From positions 1 through 19,470 of the forward strand of contig CAYLNK010000103.1 of NCBI GenBank assembly GCA_964384675.1: DNA of 19,470 bases. The letters are read 5' to 3'. Position numbers and translations under genes: made by a program. Every line of letters begins with the position of its first letter. Positions within the stretch are counted from its first letter, which is position 1. Positions 12,966 to 19,470 of this stretch are shown piece after piece. The stretch is from CAYLNK01 sp964384675 (GTDB lineage Bacteria > Acidobacteriota > Thermoanaerobaculia > UBA5066). The notes beneath the pieces were generated by a model. That model worked only from the letters and a program-made list of their open reading frames with translations, searched no databases and was not told the DNA's origin.

Positions 12966-15044
12966 TCAGGCGATCTTCGGCATCTCCTTGTGCGCCACCC
13001 GGTAGAGCACGAAGGCCATGAACGCGAAGAGGAACGCGCCCAGGACCTGGAACCCGTCCGCGCCGAGGGCGTTCGTCAGCGTGTGCTCCAGGGAGACCTT
13101 GTCCAGGCTCTTGGCGACCTTCTCGTTGATGTTCAGGAGCGCCACCACGACCCCCAGGAGCGCGCCCCCCGCCACGAGCCCGGTCGCGAACAGGTTGCCC
13201 GGTCCGAGCTCCGAGTCCTCGGCGCTCTGCTTCCCGTTCTCGCGCTCCTTCTGCCAGTCGACGACCCCCTTGATCGCGCCGCCGACGAAGATCGGAAGAG
13301 TGGTCGAGAGCGGGAGGTAGAGGCCGACCGCGAAGGAGAGGGACTTCACCCCGCACAGCTCCATGGTGACCGCGATGAACGCCCCGACGAGGACGAACTG
13401 CCAGTCCAGGTTGGCCGCCAGCAGCCCCTTGATGAGCGTCGCCATGAGCGTGCCCTGCGGGGCGGGCAGCTTGTCCGAGCCGATCGCGTGCAGGATCCCC
13501 TGGGCCCTCATGTCGGGCGTCGGCGTGTCGAGGGCGCGGAGCGTGAGCCCGATGACGACCGAGGCGCCGACCGCGCCGATCAGGAGGCCGATCTGCTGCG
13601 CTCGCGGCGTGGCGCCGACGAGGTAGCCGGTCTTGAGGTCCTGGGACGTCGCGCCGGCGTTGGCCGCCGCGATGCAGACCATTCCGCCCACGCAAAGGGC
13701 CATCGGCTGGTAGGCGTCGCCGGTCCAGCCGAGCCCGACGAAGATGAGGCAGGTCGCCATCAGCGTGGCGATCGTCATGCCGGAGATCGGGTTCGAGGAG
13801 GTGCCGATCACGCCCACGATCCGGCTCGCGACCGTCACGAAGAAGAAGCCGAACATCACGATCATCACGCCGAGCATCAGCTTCGACGCGATCGAGGTGC
13901 CGGGGATGATCGGGAGGAGGGCGAGGATCAGGATCAGGATCGCGCTGCCGGCCAGGACCACGGTGATCGGCAGGTCGCGCTCGGTCCGCTTGATCGTCGC
14001 CGAGCCCGCGCCTTCCTTCATCGAGGCGACGCTGTCCTTGAAGCTCGAGATGATCGTGGGCAGGGTCTTGAGAAGCGTGATGAAGCCGCCCGTCGCCACC
14101 GCGCCCGCGCCCACCTGGCGCACGTACGCCCGGTAGATCGCGACGGCCCAGTTGGCGAAGCCGTGGGTTTGCGGGTCCCAGCCTCCCGGCCCGCCCGCCG
14201 TGGCGAGGTCCTTGAGGTAGCCGAGCTTGATCAGCTGCGTCGCGATCACGTCCCCCGGCACGAGCGTGGCGAGGAGCGGGATGAGACCGAGCCAGGCCAG
14301 GACGCCGCCCGCGACGAGGACGCCGGCGATCTTCGGCCCGATGATGTAGCCGACGCCCAGGTACTCCGGTGTGATCTCGCCGTTGACCGTGGCCGAGGGG
14401 AAGTACTTGTTCGTCTGCCGGGTCACGAAGGCGGGAGCCTCGGCGACGATCTTGAAGATCTTCTGGCAAAGGGCGTAGCCGAACGCGAAGAAGAGGCCGC
14501 TGTAGGCCACCTTGGCGAGCTCGCCCCCCTTCTCGCCGGCGATCAGCACGGAGGCGCAGGCGGTGCCTTCCGGGTACGGCAGATTGCCGTGCTCCTTGAC
14601 GATGAGGGAGCGGCGGAGCGGGACCATCATGAGCGTCCCGAGGACGCCGCCCAGGAGGGCCAGGGTGAAGATCGTCCAGTACGAGAAGAACGGGGCGCCG
14701 ACGCTGAGCTTGGTGATCGGGTCGGTCGAGAGGAAGAGGAAGCCGGGCAGGGTGAAGACGACGCCGGCGGCGATCGACTCGCCCGCCGAGCCGATCGTCT
14801 GCACCATGTTGTTCTCGAGGATCGTCGACCCGCCCAGCTTCTTGAGGAGCGAGATCGAGAGGACGGCGATCGGGATCGACGCCGACACCGTCAGACCCGC
14901 TTTCAGCGCGAGGTAGACGGTTGCCGCGCCGAAGATCAGCCCGAAGAGGGCGCCGATCAGCACCGCCTTCGCCGTGAACTCCGGGATCACCTGCTCCGCA
15001 GGAACGTAGGGTTTGAAGTCGTCCGCGCCGACCGGATCGCTCAT
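12966..15044 (-). CDS. OPT-family oligopeptide/metal-chelate transporter
   Basis: This 692-residue polytopic protein (about 14-16 hydrophobic segments) belongs to the OPT superfamily, in the bacterial oligopeptide branch. Family signatures are VYLALKAGLTVSASIPIAVL (43-62), ENNMVQTIGSAGES (77-90), LPYPEGTAC (155-163), SSNPISGMTIATL (416-428) and ANAGATSQDLKTGYLVGATP (461-480). OPT proteins take up small peptides or, in some members, metal-siderophore complexes by secondary transport; the exact substrate cannot be told. The ATG at 15044 was chosen over possible upstream extension because AGAGGAG lies 7 bases before it and the family's N-terminus begins here. The gene is a single unit, divergent from the receiver/asparaginase pair. 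The two may share a nitrogen-acquisition theme (peptide uptake and amide release), which is inference only. Confidence 0.95.
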   Translation of the reverse strand: MSDPVGADDFKPYVPAEQVIPEFTAKAVLIGALFGLIFGAATVYLALKAGLTVSASIPIAVLSISLLKKLGGSTILENNMVQTIGSAGESIAAGVVFTLPGFLFLSTDPITKLSVGAPFFSYWTIFTLALLGGVLGTLMMVPLRRSLIVKEHGNLPYPEGTACASVLIAGEKGGELAKVAYSGLFFAFGYALCQKIFKIVAEAPAFVTRQTNKYFPSATVNGEITPEYLGVGYIIGPKIAGVLVAGGVLAWLGLIPLLATLVPGDVIATQLIKLGYLKDLATAGGPGGWDPQTHGFANWAVAIYRAYVRQVGAGAVATGGFITLLKTLPTIISSFKDSVASMKEGAGSATIKRTERDLPITVVLAGSAILILILALLPIIPGTSIASKLMLGVMIVMFGFFFVTVASRIVGVIGTSSNPISGMTIATLMATCLIFVGLGWTGDAYQPMALCVGGMVCIAAANAGATSQDLKTGYLVGATPRAQQIGLLIGAVGASVVIGLTLRALDTPTPDMRAQGILHAIGSDKLPAPQGTLMATLIKGLLAANLDWQFVLVGAFIAVTMELCGVKSLSFAVGLYLPLSTTLPIFVGGAIKGVVDWQKERENGKQSAEDSELGPGNLFATGLVAGGALLGVVVALLNINEKVAKSLDKVSLEHTLTNALGADGFQVLGAFLFAFMAFVLYRVAHKEMPKIA

Positions 15045-15219
15045 CCGCGTCTCCTCTGCCCGTCGTGATTCGACCGCGGAGTCTGCCACCGCGTCCGGCG
15101 GCTGTCGAATCGCAGGGACGGGCGGGCGGTTCCACGGGACGAGCCGCAAAGACCTATACTGTCGACACTTGCCCGGTCCCCCTTGAGCCCTGGACAAGCC
15201 GCGGAGGAGGTCTCCCCCC
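15045..15219. promoter_or_regulatory. Divergent promoter region between OPT transporter and receiver gene
   Basis: This 175-bp gap has on the + strand a good -10 box TATACT (15155-15160) with a weak TTCCAC (15130-15135) about 19 bases upstream. A strong Shine-Dalgarno GGAGGAGG (15203-15210) precedes the receiver ATG. The OPT Shine-Dalgarno is on the other strand at about 15052-15058. A perfect 8-base inverted repeat is listed separately. No clear OPT promoter boxes were seen. Confidence 0.5.
15067..15111. repeat. Inverted repeat GATTCGAC-N29-GTCGAATC
   Basis: GATTCGAC (15067-15074) and GTCGAATC (15104-15111) are exact reverse complements separated by 29 bases, and GC-rich bases inside could extend pairing. 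It lies 23 bases or more upstream of the OPT start, so it could be a leader hairpin of that mRNA or a two-site operator. Confidence 0.5.
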
Positions 15220-15624
15220 ATGACCGGTACGGTTCTCGTCCTCGTCGACGATCTGTTTTGGCAGACCAAGATCGAGCATTCGGTATCCGCGGCTCAGATC
15301 CCGGTGAAGTTCCGCTCCGATCCCGCGGAGCTCGCGGAGACGGTGGACCCTGCCAAGGTGACGCTCGTGATCGTCGACCTGGCCCTCAAGAAGGAGCCCT
15401 TCTCGGCGATCGCCGCCCTCAAGAAGAAAGCCAAGGGGATCCCGGTCATCGGCTACTACGAGCACGTCCGGCGGGACGTGATGCAGAAAGGGACCGACGC
15501 CGGCTGCGACGAGGTCGTGGCCCGCTCCTACTTCTCCCAGCACCTCGGAGACCTCGTCATGAAGTACGCCATCCCGGGCGGCGTCAGGACCGAGTCCGAG
15601 GAGCACGAGCTCCCCGAGGAGTAG
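15220..15624 (+). CDS. Stand-alone, degenerate receiver-domain (CheY-like) protein
   Basis: This 134-residue protein follows the receiver fold in order: VLVLVDD (acidic pair D10/D11), LVIVDLAL with D53 at the phosphoacceptor site, IPVIGYYEH where the switch Thr/Ser should be, and AGCDEVVARSYF where the invariant lysine should be (R102 instead). So the aspartate is kept but the switch threonine and lysine are replaced, which suggests weak, altered or no phosphorylation. There is no output domain. The acidic tail (TESEEHELPEE) is not part of the fold. The ATG is supported by GGAGGAGG 9 bases upstream, and a TATACT box lies about 60 bases ahead. The stop is 2 bp before the asparaginase start, so the two are co-transcribed. 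The partner is unknown. Confidence 0.85.
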   Translation: MTGTVLVLVDDLFWQTKIEHSVSAAQIPVKFRSDPAELAETVDPAKVTLVIVDLALKKEPFSAIAALKKKAKGIPVIGYYEHVRRDVMQKGTDAGCDEVVARSYFSQHLGDLVMKYAIPGGVRTESEEHELPEE

Positions 15625-15626
15625 AC

Positions 15627-16715
15627 GTGGCCCGGCTCTCGAGGCGGAACCTCCTCGGCTCGGCCGCGGCGGCGGGGGCGACCGCGCTCCTGCCCCGCAC
15701 CGTGGACGGAGCCGCGCCGGCCCCCTCACCGGCCGCCGGCTTCCAGATCGTCACCTCGTCGAACGGCGTCGAGGCCGCGAAGACGGCGCGACAGGCGCTG
15801 ATCCAGGGAAAGGACCCGCTGGACGCCGCGATCGCCGGCGTCAACGTCGTGGAGCTCGACCCGGACGACATGACGGTCGGCTACGGCGGCATCCCGAACG
15901 AGGAGGGGGTCGTCCAGCTCGACGCCTGCGTGATGGACGGGCGGACGATGCGGGCCGGGGCCGTCGGGGCGCTCACGGGCGTGAAGACCCCGTCGAAGGT
16001 GGCCCGCCTCGTGATGGAGCGGACCGACCGCGTCTTCCTGGTCGACCAGGGGGCTCGCAAGTTCGCGACGGCGCACGGTTTCCCCGACGAGGACCTCCTG
16101 ACCCCCAAGACCCGGAAGATCTGGCTCTTCTGGCGCGAGAAGCTCTCCACCAGCGACGACTGGATCGAGGCCGGTGGCGAGGAGAACGACCCGGACCTCA
16201 GGGAGTTCGTGAGGAAGTACGGCGACGAGTACTTCCGCCCCCAGGGCACGATCCACCTCTCGATCCGCTCCGCCAGGGGGGAGCTGGTCGGCGTCACGAC
16301 CACCTCCGGGCTCTTCTTCAAGATCCCGGGCCGTCTCGGGGACAGCCCGGTCGTCGGCGCCGGGATCTACACCGAGGGGGGCGTCGGCTCCTGCGGCTCG
16401 ACCGGGCGCGGTGAGGCGAACCTCGTCACCTGCGGCTCGCACACCGTGGTCGAGGGGCTGCGCCAGGGGAAGAGCCCCGAGGAGGCGTGCCTCCAGGCGC
16501 TGAAGCGGATCTCGGAGAAGACCCACCTCGTACCGCGGCACCGGGACGCGGCGGGGCGCCCGCGCTTCAACGTCAGCTTCTACTGCGTGGATGCCCTGGG
16601 GCGCACCGCGGGGGCGTCGATCTGGAGCGGGGCCAAGTACGTGGTCGGGGACGCGGACGGCGTCAGGACGCTCGACTCGGCGTACCTCTACAGGAAGGAC
16701 CCGGCCAAGGCCTGA
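15627..16715 (+). CDS. Tat-exported N4-(beta-N-acetylglucosaminyl)-L-asparaginase/isoaspartyl peptidase-type Ntn hydrolase
   Basis: This 362-residue protein starts with a twin-arginine signal (SRRNLLG at 5-11, then an Ala-rich hydrophobic stretch to about 22). It belongs to the Thr-type Ntn-hydrolase (asparaginase type 2/glycosylasparaginase) family, in which a precursor cleaves itself to expose a threonine. The likely new N-terminal nucleophile is T208 in RPQGTIHLS. Downstream substrate-pocket signatures are GRLGDSPVVGAGIY (235-248), with R236 and D239, and STGRGE (258-263). FKIPGRLGDSP is close to the bacterial glycosylasparaginase consensus. The enzyme splits the GlcNAc-Asn bond, or related beta-aspartyl amides, outside the cytoplasmic membrane. 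The start is the GTG at 15627, 2 bp after the receiver stop, and it gives a correctly placed Tat signal. The gene converges on mglA with only 12 bp between stops. True substrate uncertain. Confidence 0.93.
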   Translation: MARLSRRNLLGSAAAAGATALLPRTVDGAAPAPSPAAGFQIVTSSNGVEAAKTARQALIQGKDPLDAAIAGVNVVELDPDDMTVGYGGIPNEEGVVQLDACVMDGRTMRAGAVGALTGVKTPSKVARLVMERTDRVFLVDQGARKFATAHGFPDEDLLTPKTRKIWLFWREKLSTSDDWIEAGGEENDPDLREFVRKYGDEYFRPQGTIHLSIRSARGELVGVTTTSGLFFKIPGRLGDSPVVGAGIYTEGGVGSCGSTGRGEANLVTCGSHTVVEGLRQGKSPEEACLQALKRISEKTHLVPRHRDAAGRPRFNVSFYCVDALGRTAGASIWSGAKYVVGDADGVRTLDSAYLYRKDPAKA

Positions 16716-16727
16716 CCGGCACCGGGT

Positions 16728-17312
16728 CTACTTCTTGCGCAGCTCCATCAGGACCTGCTTCGCGACCGCCTTGAGCGTGTCGAACACGCCGACGCCGGTG
16801 GGCGCGGTCGCCTCGAACGTCGGCTCTCCCTTGTAGTTGAGCTGGCGGTACATCTCGTCGGCCGTCACCGCGGTCGGCAGGTCCCGCTTGTTGAGCTGGA
16901 GGACGTACGGCACGGTGGCGAGGTCGAAGCCGTGCTCCTTCAGGTTCTTCTCGAGGTTCCTCAGGGACTCCACGTTGGCGTCCATCCGGGCTTCCTGGGA
17001 GTCGGCGACGAAGACGACTCCGTCGACGCCCTTCAGGATGAGCTTGCGGCTGGCGTCGTAGAAGACCTGGCCCGGGACGGTGTAGAGGTGGAACCGGGTC
17101 TTGAAGCCCCGGACGGTGCCGAGGTCGAGCGGAAGGAAGTCGAAGAAGAGGGTGCGGTCCGTCTCGGTCGCGAGCGAGATCAGCTTCCCCTTGGCGGCGG
17201 GGTTCGTGCGGTCGTAGATGTACTGGAGGTTCGTCGTCTTCCCGCAGAGGCCCGGACCGTAGTAGACGATCTTGCAGTTGATCTCGCGAGCGGCGTAGTT
17301 GATGAACGTCAT
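16728..17312 (-). CDS. mglA: Ras-like small GTPase MglA (polarity/motility switch)
   Basis: This 194-residue protein is of normal MglA length and very similar throughout to Myxococcus MglA as I recall it. The P-loop is GPGLCGKTT (19-27), the switch region FFDFLPLDLG (56-65), the G3 site TVPGQ (78-82) with the threonine that is normal for MglA in place of the usual Asp, G4 NKRD (141-144), and G5-like ATAPTG near 168. In Myxococcus MglA-GTP marks the leading pole and drives gliding and type IV pilus motility; MglB is its GTPase-activating partner. The mglB gene lies 91 bp upstream on the same strand, the same order as in Myxococcus. A weak 6-bp hairpin (17340-17358) sits in that gap. No motility genes are in the window. 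The ATG at 17312 is a firm start. Confidence 0.97.
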   Translation of the reverse strand: MTFINYAAREINCKIVYYGPGLCGKTTNLQYIYDRTNPAAKGKLISLATETDRTLFFDFLPLDLGTVRGFKTRFHLYTVPGQVFYDASRKLILKGVDGVVFVADSQEARMDANVESLRNLEKNLKEHGFDLATVPYVLQLNKRDLPTAVTADEMYRQLNYKGEPTFEATAPTGVGVFDTLKAVAKQVLMELRKK

Positions 17313-17403
17313 GTCCGCGGCACCCTCAGGAAACCGTCCGAGGCGTTTCGGGCGCCTCCCTCAAGGTGTCGATCCGGCTCGGCACGTCTCGCATCGCTCC
17401 CGA

Positions 17404-17898
17404 TCATTCGCGGAAGAGGCTGTCGATGTCCTCGTCCGTGATCTCGGCGAACGGGGAGTCGATCCCCTCCGTGCGCCGTTCCTTCTCCTGCTCGACCTTC
17501 TTCTGGATGGTGACGAAGATGCGCTCCAGATCCTGGTTGGCCTTCCGGACCCGGAGGCGAACGAGACCCAGCGACGATCGCTCGTCGAAGATCACGACCA
17601 GGATCACCCTCTGGCCGACGATCGAGATGTAGACGTTGTCCCGCTCCCCTTCGTGGAAGAGGACGGGGAACTCGCGCTCGCCGATCAGCTTGGCCAGTCC
17701 GTCGGTGGCCGCCACGTTGCCGGCGGTCAGGGACGCGAGCGAGGTCGTGTCGAGAGATTCCAGGTCCCCCTGGGCCGCGATCTGCTGGCCGTTCTTGTCG
17801 ACGATGAAGACGACCTTGGCCTGGGCGTCTGTCTTGAGCCGCCCGATCACGTCCTTGATTTGCTGGAACTCTTCGTCGAACAGAACGAAATCAGACAT
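17404..17898 (-). CDS. mglB: Roadblock/LC7 domain protein MglB (MglA GTPase-activating protein)
   Basis: This 164-residue product has a roadblock/LC7 fold (about 8-130), including AKVVFIVDKNGQQIA (27-41), DTTSLASLTAGNVAATDGL (50-68) and RSSLGLVRLRV. The C-terminal tail SPFAEITDEDIDSLFRE (148-164) closely matches the Myxococcus MglB tail, whose helix contacts MglA. MglB dimers stimulate GTP hydrolysis by MglA and mark the lagging pole. The ATG at 17898 is chosen by family alignment; its Shine-Dalgarno is weak (GAGG about 14 bases upstream). A TAGACT box (17921-17916) gives a possible promoter with a short leader, but no good -35 is seen. The recR gene ends 84 bp upstream on the same strand, so read-through from dnaX-recR is also possible. 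Confidence 0.96.
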   Translation of the reverse strand: MSDFVLFDEEFQQIKDVIGRLKTDAQAKVVFIVDKNGQQIAAQGDLESLDTTSLASLTAGNVAATDGLAKLIGEREFPVLFHEGERDNVYISIVGQRVILVVIFDERSSLGLVRLRVRKANQDLERIFVTIQKKVEQEKERRTEGIDSPFAEITDEDIDSLFRE

Positions 17899-17982
17899 AA
17901 AGCGCTAGGCCTCGTAGTCTAACCGATGGAGCGAGAAGGCCCTGAAAGAAGCCTCTCGAATGTTTCGGAGCCGCCGGGCGCC
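17899..17982 (-). promoter_or_regulatory. recR-mglB gap with possible mglB promoter
   Basis: The 84-bp gap contains TAGACT (17921-17916 on the - strand), a plausible -10 box about 17 bases before the mglB ATG, but no convincing -35 hexamer and no strong terminator for recR. Weak support only. Confidence 0.3.
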
Positions 17983-18579
17983 TCAAATCTCGCGTCTCCC
18001 GGCCAGGGATCGGGAAACCGTGACCTCGTCGGCGAACTCGAGGGCGGCCCCGACCGGCAGACCGAACGCGAGGCGGGTGACCTTCACGCCGAGCGGTCGC
18101 AGCCGGCGGGCCAGATAGAGGGCCGTCGCCTCGCCCTCCACGTTCGGATTGGTGGCGATGAGCACCTCCGCCACGCTCCCGCTGGCGGTCCGGGCCAGGA
18201 GATCCTCGACGTGCAGGTCCTCGGGCCCGATCCCCTTGAGGGGCGCGAGCGCCCCGCCCAGGACGTGGTATCGACCCCGGAACTCCCGGGTCCGCTCCAG
18301 GACCTCGACGTCGGCGGCCTCCTCGACGACCGCCAGGAGGTGCGCGTCCCGCGACGGGTCGCCGCACAGAGCGCACGGGTCGACCTCGGTGAAGGAGTGG
18401 CACGTCGAGCAGCGGCGGGTCCGCTCGCGCGCCTCGGCGACCGCCGCCAGGAGGCTCTGCGCCTCGCCGTCCGGCACCCCGAGCAGGTGGTGGGCGATCC
18501 GGCGGGCGCTCTTCGGACCGATCCCCGGAAGCCTCTCCAGCAGGGTGAGGAGCCGCGTGAAGGCCGGAAGCGTGCTCAA
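17983..18579 (-). CDS. recR: Recombination mediator RecR
   Basis: RecR works with RecO (and RecF) to load RecA on SSB-coated single-stranded DNA at gaps. The 198-residue product is full length. It has an N-terminal helix-hairpin-helix (LERLPGIGPKSARRIAHHLL, 14-33), a Cys4 zinc site (C57, C60, C69, C72 in CSTC and CALC), a Toprim domain (about 80-178) and the signature ATNPNVEGEATALYL (142-156). The C-terminal RLAFGLPVGAALEFAD (169-184) is also typical. The start is the TTG at 18579: it gives the standard N-terminus (STLPAFTRLLTLLERLPGIG) and overlaps the dnaX TGA as TTGA. The usual neighbour ybaB, often found between dnaX and recR, is absent. Confidence 0.97.
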   Translation of the reverse strand: MSTLPAFTRLLTLLERLPGIGPKSARRIAHHLLGVPDGEAQSLLAAVAEARERTRRCSTCHSFTEVDPCALCGDPSRDAHLLAVVEEAADVEVLERTREFRGRYHVLGGALAPLKGIGPEDLHVEDLLARTASGSVAEVLIATNPNVEGEATALYLARRLRPLGVKVTRLAFGLPVGAALEFADEVTVSRSLAGRREI

Positions 18580-19470
18580 GACTCACCGTCGTCGCGGCGG
18601 ACATCCGCGATCTCGCCGCCGAAGAGGTCGAGCATCCGCCTCACCCGATCGTCGGCCAGCACCGTCTTCTTCAGATGCTCCTTCTCGAGGACGACCGGGT
18701 CGGCCGCGGCGGCGGCGGCCGTCAGGTTGCCGTCGGCCGGCTCGGCGCTCTCCACGACCACTCGCGAGCCTCGGCCCAGGACCGCGAGGGCCGCCTCGTT
18801 CATCACCTTGGCCATCGCCGGCTCGGCCAGCCGCCGCTCGATGAGCACCGACGGCGGGTCGAGGACGATCCGGATCGTCTTCTCGTCCACGCGCACCGAG
18901 GCGTCCTCGAGCACCGCGCCCAGCTGACCGTGCCGCTTCTCGACCTCGGCCCGGAAGGCGCCCGCCGGATCGGGGGTGGCCTCCGGGTCGGGCACGATCT
19001 CGAGGGGCGTCAGACCGACGAATCGAGGCGTGGCCTCGACGGGCGGAGCCGGGGACGGGGCGGGGACGGGACGGGGAGAGGGAGCCGAGGCGGCTGCCGG
19101 ACGTGCGACCGCCATCGCGACGGCAGCCTCGTCCAGGCGGGCCCGCAGGGGAGCCGTGACCGAGGGCGCCACGGGGGCCGGCGCGGTCACGGCCGGCATC
19201 GGCCGGGCCCCGGAGAGGAGCTCCTCGATCGGCACGAGCCGGGGCAGCTCCGAAAGGCGCAGGAGGAGCACCTCGAGCGCCAGGGCCGGGACGTCGGTCC
19301 GTCGTAGCGTGCCGTCGGCCTCCGTCAGGAGCGTCAGGAAGCGGAGGAGCGTCGAGTACGGGGTCGAGGTCGCGAACGCGGCGAGCTCCGCGGCGCCCTC
19401 CTCCGATAGGCCGGACGGCGGGGGCGACGCCGGGTCGGCCGCCAGCCGCACCGCGCCCCTCACGAGGGCC
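18576..19470 (-). CDS. dnaX: DNA polymerase III gamma/tau subunit, C-terminal part (5' end beyond window)
   Basis: The frame is open to the right edge and shows the last 297 residues. The AAA+ clamp-loader ATPase domain lies outside the window. What is visible is the end of domain III (LLRFLTLLTEADGTLRR...LALEVLLLRLSELPRL), then a long low-complexity Pro/Ala/Val linker, then a tau-like C-terminal domain ending with MLDLFGGEIADVRRD. The FGG motif near the end is common in gamma/tau proteins of environmental phyla. The identification rests on these features and on recR following with a 4-bp overlap, a conserved pairing. The subunit loads the sliding clamp and links polymerases at the fork. The exact role of the divergent C-terminal domain is not known here. 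Confidence 0.88.
   Translation of the reverse strand, partial: ALVRGAVRLAADPASPPPSGLSEEGAAELAAFATSTPYSTLLRFLTLLTEADGTLRRTDVPALALEVLLLRLSELPRLVPIEELLSGARPMPAVTAPAPVAPSVTAPLRARLDEAAVAMAVARPAAASAPSPRPVPAPSPAPPVEATPRFVGLTPLEIVPDPEATPDPAGAFRAEVEKRHGQLGAVLEDASVRVDEKTIRIVLDPPSVLIERRLAEPAMAKVMNEAALAVLGRGSRVVVESAEPADGNLTAAAAAADPVVLEKEHLKKTVLADDRVRRMLDLFGGEIADVRRDDGES

Noticed and set aside
13284..13298. AGATCGGAAGAG, identical to the start of a common sequencing adapter
   Set aside because: It lies in frame inside the OPT gene, with conserved protein sequence (LPIFVGG) across and beyond it, so it is a chance match and not contamination.
12912..15068. Long + strand open frame opposite the OPT transporter
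   Set aside because: It is antisense to the OPT gene with its family motifs, and its own product is low-complexity Arg/Glu/Asp/His.
17340..17358. Small hairpin (GAGGCG/CGCCTC, 7-base loop) between mglB and mglA as a terminator
   Set aside because: The stem is only 6 bp with no T-run, and mglB-mglA is expected to be one unit. It is too weak to call.
1..19470. Transposons, prophage, CRISPR, tRNA or rRNA genes
   Set aside because: I found no transposase or integrase, no spaced repeats and no tRNA/rRNA-like stretches. Base composition looks even throughout, so there is no sign of recent transfer.

Overview
This is a GC-rich (about 70% by eye), densely coding bacterial chromosomal segment with no RNA genes, mobile elements or CRISPR arrays. 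Gene content includes MglA/MglB polarity proteins very like those of myxobacteria, a dnaX-recR pair, and SpoIIE-type phosphatases on large membrane sensors. Together these suggest a soil or environmental bacterium of the Acidobacteriota or Myxococcota type. Acidobacteriota is my best guess, but this is inference and no marker gene settles it. Sixteen protein genes are well supported, plus one doubtful micro-ORF. No gap exceeds 300 bases.

Left block (1-8874). A leftward operon, nadA > SpoIIE-type phosphatase A > class III CoA-transferase, runs off the left edge. NadA makes quinolinate for NAD synthesis. Divergent from nadA is a rightward group: a histidine-rich polytopic membrane protein of unknown function, a secreted alpha/beta hydrolase overlapping it by 4 bp, a 27-codon micro-ORF and a second SpoIIE-type phosphatase (B). 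Phosphatases A and B share an architecture of extracytoplasmic domain, 9-10 helices and PP2C domain. No anti-sigma or anti-anti-sigma partner is visible.

Middle block (8875-12965). A leftward operon, ABC ATPase > ABC-2 permease > DesK-like histidine kinase > DesR/NarL-like response regulator, has the layout of transporter-linked two-component systems such as Bacillus yvfRSTU. It ends at a hairpin shared with phosphatase B. Divergent from it is a small, charged, secreted helical protein. The gap between them holds a palindrome (GGGTGAC-N4-GTCACCC) that is a good candidate operator. A strong hairpin lies between the small gene and the convergent OPT transporter gene.

Right block (12966-19470). 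A leftward OPT-family transporter diverges from a two-gene rightward unit: a stand-alone degenerate receiver domain, then (2 bp later) a Tat-exported glycosylasparaginase-type Ntn hydrolase. Convergent to these are mglA and mglB, with recR and the 3' part of dnaX (running off the right edge) upstream on the same strand.

All five 4-bp gene overlaps in the window use GTGA or TTGA, never ATGA, so non-ATG starts at coupled junctions are the local habit. The parts most worth following are the paired phosphatase sensors, the histidine-rich membrane protein, the receiver/Ntn-hydrolase pair and the palindrome.
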